Positions 50,575-56,982 of a DNA stretch of 56,982 bases are shown in pieces; within the stretch, counting starts at the first letter, position 1, and every line of letters begins with the position of its first letter. Under the pieces are notes generated by a model, which worked only from the letters and a program-made list of their open reading frames with translations, was not told the origin of the DNA and searched no databases. Source of the DNA: Legionellaceae bacterium UBA6148 (lineage in GTDB: Bacteria > Pseudomonadota > Gammaproteobacteria > Legionellales > Legionellaceae); the NCBI GenBank assembly GCA_002423125.1, contig DIUW01000064.1, positions 1 to 56,982 on the forward strand. The letters are read 5' to 3'. The position numbers and the translations under genes are program-made.

Positions 50575-52137
50575 TCACGACTCTATCATCGTTAGTTCCT
50601 CATGGGCTAAGACGACATCACTGTTCCAGTTGCTCAATAATGTTTGTGACAGAGACAGTATGATGATGCTATAGGGGAAGATGCAGATGATGTCGAATGG
50701 AAACCGTAACAAACCTGTTCCGCCGAATGAGCCAAGATAAGAAATGATAAGAAGTGTCCCCATGTAAGTGATGAACCAGTAGAGTGATGAATCGCACTTA
50801 AAGGGATTTTGACGATGGTGCATGAGACAAATACTGAGTCCGATAAGCAATGCAACATCGAGTTTCCATATGATTGAAAAACCACACCAATACAGCATTA
50901 AATTACATACGTAGAAAGCAAGATGTGATAAAAACAGTCCATAAGATAATTTGAATGGCCTAGGTCTATCGGGCTGTAACGTTCGCATCGCTAAGAGACA
51001 AATGGGGCCGATGCTATAAGAAAGAATGCTGGCTGATGATAGAAAGGCCACTAATTTTTGCCATCCTGGGAACGGCATAAACGATGCCGCTCCTACGATA
51101 AAATTAGCATAAAGCGTGATATAGGGTATTTGGTGACGGTTCACTTTTAAAAACAGTTTCGGTAAATGTTGGCTTAAGGCCATGCCATAGACGATACGCG
51201 ATGTTGCTGCTGTGTATACAAGGGTTGTTCCAAATGGTGAAAATGCGGCATCAATCATTAACAATGTTGCGACAACACCAAGCCCAAGGATAAGAGTTAG
51301 ACCGACTAAAGGACCGCTATCGCCTGGATAACTGAGCGCGCCCCAACCGTGAGCAAGGTATTTTTGTGGAATTGCTGCGAGAAAACTGAATTGCAACATG
51401 AAATACAAAATGAATCCGATGAGCACCGCGCCTAAAATGGCAATTGGAATATTGCGTTGTGGATTTTTTACTTCACCGGCGAGCATTAATCCATTTTGAA
51501 ATCCTGTAAAAGCAAAGACGACACCACCGGCAGATAATGCTGCAAATATTTGTTCCCAGCTTTCTTTGGCGGATAGATTAATGGAGATATTTATGAATGA
51601 TGGGGCGTGACCTAATAGTGCGACAATTGCAATACTGGGTAAAATGAACTTAATAATACTGGCATATTTGTTGCAGTCGGCGAGTAGTTTAATGCCATAT
51701 GAATTGAGGAGGACGACAAAGAGCATAATGCTGATTGCGGCAACGTAACCATAACTTGACAGGGTCAGATCGGTTGTTTGGTGATTGATCAGCTGAGGGA
51801 AAAAGTGACTGGAGTATTGAAGAATGGCCTGTATCTCAATGGGCGTCATCACAACGTACGAAAGCCAAGACGTCCACGCAAATAAGAATCCAACCTCTCG
51901 GCCATGTGTAAACGTTGGATAATTTGACATCCCCCCCGAAATAGGAAACATGGTTCCCAATTCGCAAAGTGGCAATGCGATAAATAGCATAAATATTGCT
52001 GCGATAACCCAGCTGATTAAGGCATTACTTCCGGCCATTTGCGCGCTAATAAATGGGCTAAATAACCAACCGGACCCAATCATTCCTCCAGCTGATGCGA
52101 TTAAAATATTGGTTGTTGATATGTCTCGTTTTAACAT
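50575..52137 (-). CDS. APC-superfamily amino acid permease
   Basis: About 520 residues from the ATG at 52137, which begins MLKRDISTTNILIASAGGMIGSGWLFSPF, the first membrane segment with the APC G-x-IGSGW-hallmark. A frame to 52254 exists but would overlap the TolC-type gene. About 12-14 segments; FTGFQNGLMLAGEVKNPQRNIP is the conserved segment 6-loop motif. Imports an amino acid or exchanges it; the substrate is unknown. Confidence 0.85.
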   Translation of the reverse strand: MLKRDISTTNILIASAGGMIGSGWLFSPFISAQMAGSNALISWVIAAIFMLFIALPLCELGTMFPISGGMSNYPTFTHGREVGFLFAWTSWLSYVVMTPIEIQAILQYSSHFFPQLINHQTTDLTLSSYGYVAAISIMLFVVLLNSYGIKLLADCNKYASIIKFILPSIAIVALLGHAPSFINISINLSAKESWEQIFAALSAGGVVFAFTGFQNGLMLAGEVKNPQRNIPIAILGAVLIGFILYFMLQFSFLAAIPQKYLAHGWGALSYPGDSGPLVGLTLILGLGVVATLLMIDAAFSPFGTTLVYTAATSRIVYGMALSQHLPKLFLKVNRHQIPYITLYANFIVGAASFMPFPGWQKLVAFLSSASILSYSIGPICLLAMRTLQPDRPRPFKLSYGLFLSHLAFYVCNLMLYWCGFSIIWKLDVALLIGLSICLMHHRQNPFKCDSSLYWFITYMGTLLIISYLGSFGGTGLLRFPFDIICIFPYSIIILSLSQTLLSNWNSDVVLAHEELTMIES

Positions 52138-52195
52138 GGAGTTTTGTGTCCCATTTTTTATGAGCTTAACATTCTGTATCAAGCCCTTATGAGTG

Positions 52196-53560
52196 TCAAT
52201 TACTCTGATCTGAATGTATTCCTGCGGCCAGCTCTTGGTAAAGAGTGACGACACTGAGCAATTGTTCCAATTTACTGATGGTTAGCTTGAAATCCATTTG
52301 GTTTATTTCTATTCGGCTATAGAGTAAATCGTTATGGCTAATGAGGCCTTTGCGATAGAGGTCTCGTTGTAATTGATATCGTTTTATCAATGAATCTAAA
52401 GAGAGGTGCTCTTCATTGTATTTTTCCATCAATTTTTGATTGGCAACGATACTATTTGCAATAAGGCGTAATGCATTTTGGATACTATTATTATATTCCG
52501 TCAACCGTTTGTTAAATATAGCCTTGCTCGTGAGAATTGCTCCAAACAACGACGGTGATAAATTAAACGTCGCATAAGCATCACTGTAGGGCGCCCAATG
52601 AGTTGAGCTTTTAAATGCACCATTTGAACTAGCCGTTCCAGCAAAATAATCGAGGGTCATGGATGGAAGTAATTGTGTTTCGGAAACATTGACGCCACTA
52701 CAAGCCGCTCGAAGAGCGTACCAAGCGACCATTACATCCGGACGATGGATGATCACTTGAGCATTAATTTTGTTCAATGGTACCGCTTGACTTGGAAGAT
52801 CAATAAATGACCTATTTAATTGAATCTGTCCCGGAGGTTCATTGATAAGATAATGTAGCGCATTTTCGGCGGCGGTCATGTTATTCTGCACTTGTTTTTG
52901 CAAACCTCGAACGGTTTGTAATTGACTTTTTATAGTGAGTAATTGCTGATTATTGGCGAGTCCTTGTGTTTTAGCTAAGGTTATCGATGCGACAAGTATT
53001 TGATTATCTTTCTCGATTTGGCTCAATAAATCGAACTGGTGATGCCATGCAAGTAAAGAAAAATAGCTATCGGCAACCTGTCCAATAACGGTTAAGCGCA
53101 CACCTAATGCATAAGCTTTTGATCGTAACAAAGCAAACTCTGCTGTTTTTTGTTGGAAGTACAATGTAAAAAAATTGAGATAATAGCTCGGTAGAGCGCC
53201 ATAAAAAAGGCCCGGGTTTCCTAAAGCAGGATTTTGAGAAAATCCCGTTAAAACATTGAGACCAGGAAGCCAATTTAGGCGAATTGTTTGCAGTTCAGCA
53301 AGTGCGACACCGATGGTTTGTTTTGCGATAGTGATGTCATTGTTATAAAGAAGTGCTTTATGAATGAATTGATTCAGTTGAGGATCGTTAAAATTTTTCC
53401 ACCAAGCTTGATAGGGAAGTTGGTTTAATACATCAGAGTGGTTTGAATCATTTAAAAATTCAGGAATAGAAATGGAAATGGGCTGATTTTTTGTATTGGG
53501 AGCACATGCGATCAATAGGCTTATTATTAATAACATGATGAGCTTGGCTAAGTGATTCAA
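52196..53560 (-). CDS. TolC/NodT-type outer-membrane efflux lipoprotein
   Basis: About 454 residues. I take the TTG at 53560 (GGAGC in front), giving a short signal peptide with lipobox LLIAC. The two OEP repeats are visible: YQAWWKNFNDPQLNQFIHKAL, DITIAKQTIGVALAEL, and IIHRPDVMVAWYALRAA in the second half. It forms the outer-membrane channel of a tripartite pump. A membrane-fusion protein and an FUSC-type exporter are divergent 220 bases away, so the three probably work together. Confidence 0.85.
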   Translation of the reverse strand: MNHLAKLIMLLIISLLIACAPNTKNQPISISIPEFLNDSNHSDVLNQLPYQAWWKNFNDPQLNQFIHKALLYNNDITIAKQTIGVALAELQTIRLNWLPGLNVLTGFSQNPALGNPGLFYGALPSYYLNFFTLYFQQKTAEFALLRSKAYALGVRLTVIGQVADSYFSLLAWHHQFDLLSQIEKDNQILVASITLAKTQGLANNQQLLTIKSQLQTVRGLQKQVQNNMTAAENALHYLINEPPGQIQLNRSFIDLPSQAVPLNKINAQVIIHRPDVMVAWYALRAACSGVNVSETQLLPSMTLDYFAGTASSNGAFKSSTHWAPYSDAYATFNLSPSLFGAILTSKAIFNKRLTEYNNSIQNALRLIANSIVANQKLMEKYNEEHLSLDSLIKRYQLQRDLYRKGLISHNDLLYSRIEINQMDFKLTISKLEQLLSVVTLYQELAAGIHSDQSN

Positions 53561-53779
53561 ATAAACAGCTCCATGCTGGCGATGACACAATTCCAATGGG
53601 GATATACCCGTTGGAAATGATAACTCAAAAAATACAGAAGTTATACTTCAGATTACTCTGTGAAAGCTTTAGGAATGTGTGGGGTTTTGAGAGGCCTTGT
53701 GTTATTCTCAAAATTGCACACAATATCAATACGATTCCTTGAACCTGGAAAAAGCAGTTGAAGGCCATAGCACAATGAT

Positions 53780-54781
53780 ATGAAAAAAATACAGCCTAAA
53801 ATACGGAAATTAAAGCCTTACAAAGTTGTGTTGTGCTTGGCATTCGCCGCTCTGTTATATTATTTTTTTTCTTTCCTATTACCGTTCACTGACAATGCCT
53901 TTGTGGTGGCGAATGTGCGCCCAGTAGCGGCTACTACCAGTGGTTATATTACTGATTTACATGTCAAAAATGAGCAGTATGTGCATAAGGGCGATCCATT
54001 ATTCACGGTCTTTCAAAAACCGTACCAACTTGTCTATAAGAAAGCGATCGAAGAAGTTCATAGTGCACAATCAGATTATCAAAGTATGCAACATCAATTG
54101 CAAAAAGATAAACAATTACTCATTCAATATGAACAGGAATATCAAAAAACCCATTTGAATTACCTTCGCAATAAAGCGGTTTTAAACGCCGGCGCTGTAT
54201 CTGAAATCGATGTTAAAAACTGGCAATTTGAGAATAGAGCCAGTCAGGCCAAAGTGGATATGCAAAAACAGCAGATTAGTGTGGATGAGACTAGTTTAGT
54301 GAGTATTCAGCATCGAATTAAAGCGCTGAATTATCAATTACATTACGCTCAAGTGAATTTAGACGAGACCATTGTTTACGCACAAAGCAATGGAGTTGTT
54401 CAGAACATGTATTTGTCTTTGGGAACACCCATCAAAATTAATGAGCCTGTTTTTTCGTTTGTTGATACGGATAATCTCTATATTCAAGCTAATTTTAATG
54501 AACTCGATCTACGCAAAGTCCAGGCTGGTAATAAAGTCTATATTATACCTCGTATGTACGTCGGTACGAAAATATACCATGGAGCCGTTATTTCTCGTGC
54601 TTGGGCGGCAAATCGCCAAATCACCAATCCAAAGACACAATTACAAACGGTGACCAATGATACGAACAATTGGGTGCTATTGCCTCAACGCTTTCCTCTG
54701 CAGATAAAAATTGTTGATTATGACCACAAGCATTATCCCTTGCCCATCGGAGCAACGTGCTATGTCTTTATCATGGTTTAA
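53780..54781 (+). CDS. Membrane-fusion (HlyD/EmrA-type) efflux protein
   Basis: 333 residues. One N-terminal membrane segment (VVLCLAFAALLYYFFSFLLPF), then TDNAFVVANVRPVAATTSGYI, the biotinyl-lipoyl-like half (YVHKGDPLFTVF), a coiled-coil hairpin (residues 95-190) and the second half QSNGVVQNMYLSLGTPI. It links an inner-membrane transporter with a TolC-type channel. The FUSC-type gene overlaps its end by 20 bases. Confidence 0.88.
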   Translation: MKKIQPKIRKLKPYKVVLCLAFAALLYYFFSFLLPFTDNAFVVANVRPVAATTSGYITDLHVKNEQYVHKGDPLFTVFQKPYQLVYKKAIEEVHSAQSDYQSMQHQLQKDKQLLIQYEQEYQKTHLNYLRNKAVLNAGAVSEIDVKNWQFENRASQAKVDMQKQQISVDETSLVSIQHRIKALNYQLHYAQVNLDETIVYAQSNGVVQNMYLSLGTPIKINEPVFSFVDTDNLYIQANFNELDLRKVQAGNKVYIIPRMYVGTKIYHGAVISRAWAANRQITNPKTQLQTVTNDTNNWVLLPQRFPLQIKIVDYDHKHYPLPIGATCYVFIMV

Positions 54782-55787
54782 TCAACCATTGGAAATAACA
54801 CAAGAAAAAACAATCATGGCCGCTCGCATGAGCATCGGTGTTGTGATTAGTTTTGTCATTACAACTTATTTCACCATCGTTGAGCCAACCTGGGTTTATA
54901 TTTCTTTATTTGTTGTTTTATCGGAACAAAAGACGATTGGAGCCTCACTTATTCGAGGCTCAATGCGAGCGATTGCGACAGTCAGTAGTACGGCATATAG
55001 CCTTTTTATTATTTTGCTTTTTCATAATGACTATCGTGCCAACCTGATTGGATTTATTCTAGGAACGTTTCTCTATACGTATTTATTTTTAGGGACGAAA
55101 AGAGGCTATATTGGAACATTGGGTTCGATAACGTTGGCGATTTGCTTAATCAATCACAATGATTTTTCTTATGTGTTTATTCGGCCAACGAATGTTCTGA
55201 TTGGTATCTTGATTGCTCTATTTTCGCTGCGCTTTTTCTTCCCGAGGCGAGCGACTAAAATGCTTATTTTAGAAGCAAGAAATTTCCTAACGGAGTATGC
55301 AGATTTATCTTACTACCTTGCGAATGTGGAGGATTTGACGGTTGACTTGCATGAGCGCTTGAAAAGTTTGGAATCCAACGTAATGACATCATGCATTCCA
55401 CGCTTTCAAACTTTACTGAGTGAAGCCGAGGTTGAAACTGATATTAACTCTCAATTTACGAAGGTTGCTTCTGATATTTTTACATCACTAAGGCATATTG
55501 TCCGTTATTTTTTATCAATCATTGCGTCTATGATTTGGGAGGGTGTTAAAATTGGCGAAAATGATAAAAAAACGCTCTTGTTTTTGGCGGGAGCATTTTC
55601 AGCATTGGATGATAATCTTGCACAGTTAGGCCGTCAGCATCAATTAGTGGTCAGTTCGGAGTTAACCGCAACAGATGATCAAAAAATGATACCGTTGATG
55701 CTTCGTTTAATTGTTCTGGAGTGTGGCGCATTAGAAATGAATATCAATCAGTTAATGACGACGTTAGAAACAGTCAAGTTAGAGTAA
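54762..55787 (+). CDS. FUSC-family (AaeB-like) inner-membrane exporter
   Basis: About 341 residues from the ATG at 54762 (GGAGC upstream). MAARMSIGVVISFVITTYF, then WVYISLFVVLSEQKTIGASL and RGSMRAIATVSSTAYSLF are typical of the N-terminal FUSC module; six membrane segments are followed by a cytosolic helical region. The usual second half of AaeB (650 residues) is absent, so it may dimerise. Such pumps export aromatic acids or other organic anions. Coupled to the fusion protein gene. Confidence 0.78.
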   Translation: MSLSWFNQPLEITQEKTIMAARMSIGVVISFVITTYFTIVEPTWVYISLFVVLSEQKTIGASLIRGSMRAIATVSSTAYSLFIILLFHNDYRANLIGFILGTFLYTYLFLGTKRGYIGTLGSITLAICLINHNDFSYVFIRPTNVLIGILIALFSLRFFFPRRATKMLILEARNFLTEYADLSYYLANVEDLTVDLHERLKSLESNVMTSCIPRFQTLLSEAEVETDINSQFTKVASDIFTSLRHIVRYFLSIIASMIWEGVKIGENDKKTLLFLAGAFSALDDNLAQLGRQHQLVVSSELTATDDQKMIPLMLRLIVLECGALEMNINQLMTTLETVKLE

Positions 55788-55807
55788 TTTTACGTAAAGG
55801 AAATAGT

Positions 55808-56590
55808 ATGAGTGTTCTCCCTATAGTCGTCGATTATTTACCCATTTTTGAAAATAATTATATTTGGCTGATTATGAATCGAACAAGAGACACGGTCATC
55901 GCAGTTGATCCAGGCGATGCTTCTCCATTGTTTGATTATTTAAATTTAAAACAGGTCAAGCTCGAAGCGATTTTAATCACTCACCATCATCGTGATCACA
56001 CCGGCGGCATTAACAAATTAAAAAAACAGTATGATGTTAAGGTTTATGGTCCTCAACATGAATCCATTGACGGGGTCTCTGACGGTGTGGCAGAAGGCTC
56101 TTGTATTGAATTTCCTTTTTTAGCGTCGTCATTTTCAATCCTCGATATTCCAGGTCATACGCTTGGGCATATTGCTTATTATGTTCCTGGTTCATTATTT
56201 TGTGGTGACACGTTGTTTTCTGCAGGTTGCGGACGTCTTTTTGAAGGAACAGCCGAACAGATGTATCAATCGCTGCAGAAAATAGCTGCGTTGCCTGAAG
56301 ACACGACATTATATTGTACACATGAATATACGCTGCAAAATCTCAAATTTGCACAACTCATTGAACCTCATAATGTGGATATTCAAGTGAAAATCAATCA
56401 TGTTCAAGCATTGAGACAAGCGAATTTGCCTTCTTTACCTGCGCTTTTAAGTGAAGAAAAGAAGATTAATCCTTTTCTGCGATGCCATATCCCCGAGGTA
56501 GTCGCTAACGCAGAACAATACGCCGGATCAGCGTTCAATAGTGCCGTTGATGTCTTTCGAGCGTTACGCGCATGGAAAGATCAGATGTAA
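55808..56590 (+). CDS. gloB: Hydroxyacylglutathione hydrolase (glyoxalase II)
   Basis: 260 residues. Metallo-beta-lactamase fold with ILITHHHRDHTGG (THxHxDH metal motif), IPGHTLGHIAYY, LFCGDTLFSAGCGRLFEG and THEYTLQNLKFA, all glyoxalase II hallmarks. It cleaves S-lactoylglutathione to D-lactate and glutathione. ATG 55808 is preceded by AAAGGAA. 20 bases after the FUSC-type gene, so it may share the transcript. Confidence 0.94.
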   Translation: MSVLPIVVDYLPIFENNYIWLIMNRTRDTVIAVDPGDASPLFDYLNLKQVKLEAILITHHHRDHTGGINKLKKQYDVKVYGPQHESIDGVSDGVAEGSCIEFPFLASSFSILDIPGHTLGHIAYYVPGSLFCGDTLFSAGCGRLFEGTAEQMYQSLQKIAALPEDTTLYCTHEYTLQNLKFAQLIEPHNVDIQVKINHVQALRQANLPSLPALLSEEKKINPFLRCHIPEVVANAEQYAGSAFNSAVDVFRALRAWKDQM

Positions 56591-56597
56591 GCCCAAA

Positions 56598-56811
56598 ATG
56601 ATTCCTTATGAACAATTAGCTTTTACGAGCACAGAACAACTCGGGGAAGTGCATGGAGACATTAAGTCTGACAATGTTATGATAAACACGCTGACAATAG
56701 AGCCGCAGTAACAGATTTTGATTGTCGCACGTTATACCTACCCCTGATGCGCAAACTGATTTTCATTGTGGTTCAAGTGGTTATTGCGCTCCTGAATTAT
56801 TATCCTTGTTT
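56598..56811 (+). pseudogene. Frameshifted remnant of a Ser/Thr protein kinase
   Basis: Three kinase motifs occur in order in three different frames. VHGDIKSDNVMIN (catalytic loop, in the frame from ATG 56598 that stops at 56711), VTDFD (DFG-like, about 56708-56722) and GSSGYCAPELL (activation segment end and APE motif, about 56770-56802). The spacing is that of a real kinase, so two small indels broke it. The N-lobe is not seen upstream. The last 170 bases of the window hold nothing recognised. Confidence 0.7.
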
Positions 56812-56982
56812 TAAATCACATAGGGGATAATTTTATAAGGGACTAATTTACAATAGCTTTGCCACGCCGAACCATATTTTTGAGCGCAGCGATTTTCATC
56901 GCGAAACGCTCGATCGACTAATAATGCGGTTAAAAATACCACATAAAAATAGGGTGCTCCGATGTTTCGCACCTAATTTAAC

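Noticed and set aside
1..56982. CRISPR arrays and tRNA genes
   Set aside because: No regularly spaced direct repeats and no tRNA cloverleaf other than the tRNA-like part of tmRNA were seen by eye.

Overview
The window looks like a chromosomal segment of a Legionella-like gammaproteobacterium (order Legionellales). The reasons are: a tmRNA on the minus strand (11443-11841) whose proteolysis tag reads ANDENFAGEAIAA, very close to the Legionella tag as I remember it; a prpA/lvrA/lvrB-type island module; Pht-like transporters; and several proteins built like Dot/Icm effectors (a Wip-type phosphatase, an atypical kinase, an ankyrin protein). I ran no database search, so the genus is inference.

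Positions 1-11442 are one end of a mobile genomic island that abuts the 3' end of the tmRNA gene, a classic integration site. It starts with a truncated traT, lvrB- and lvrA-like replication/regulation genes and a divergent S24-type repressor with a palindromic operator. Next comes an accessory cargo rich in drug-modifying and drug-resistance families. On the plus strand lie an APH-family phosphotransferase, a chorismate-mutase-like protein and a class A beta-lactamase with all catalytic motifs. On the minus strand lies a tightly coupled operon: a RimJ/L acetyltransferase broken by an amber codon, an MFS drug exporter, a Vat/CatB-type acetyltransferase, a GNAT broken by an ochre codon followed by a second GNAT, a methyltransferase, a cyclase and a tandem-GNAT fusion. 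No integrase is present at this end, only the att-proximal leader.

Positions 11976-24823 are mostly core genome. Two tandem Pht-like MFS transporters are translationally coupled to deoB. Then come a 900-residue Wip-like metallophosphatase whose C-terminus is made by a palindromic repeat, mltA and def on the minus strand, and dprA, smg, topA and yajQ on the plus strand, ending in an intrinsic terminator.

Positions 24879-31928 carry envelope and secreted proteins: an AMIN-domain outer-membrane protein, an O-antigen-ligase/TPR protein that reads like candidate-phyla-radiation homologues, two convergent paralogous secreted proteins of unknown family, a nested palindromic element and two small lipoproteins. 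Positions 31938-38531 hold efp and its modification enzyme epmB (divergent), a ppk1 operon with a chromate-transporter-family protein and an unknown protein, twin palindromic operators before a truncated ATPase, and a POT peptide transporter. Positions 38620-46194 hold a kinase-like and an ankyrin effector candidate, fadE, a secreted thaumatin-like protein and a spermidine-synthase-like enzyme.

Positions 46195-48819 are a gene-poor scar: palindromic repeats, three perfect DnaA boxes, a truncated AAA ATPase and a rearranged IS66-family element. The right end has a SulP transporter, an APC permease and a TolC-type factor on the minus strand, facing a membrane-fusion protein, an FUSC-type exporter and gloB on the plus strand. 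Just past gloB lies the frameshifted ghost of a Ser/Thr protein kinase.
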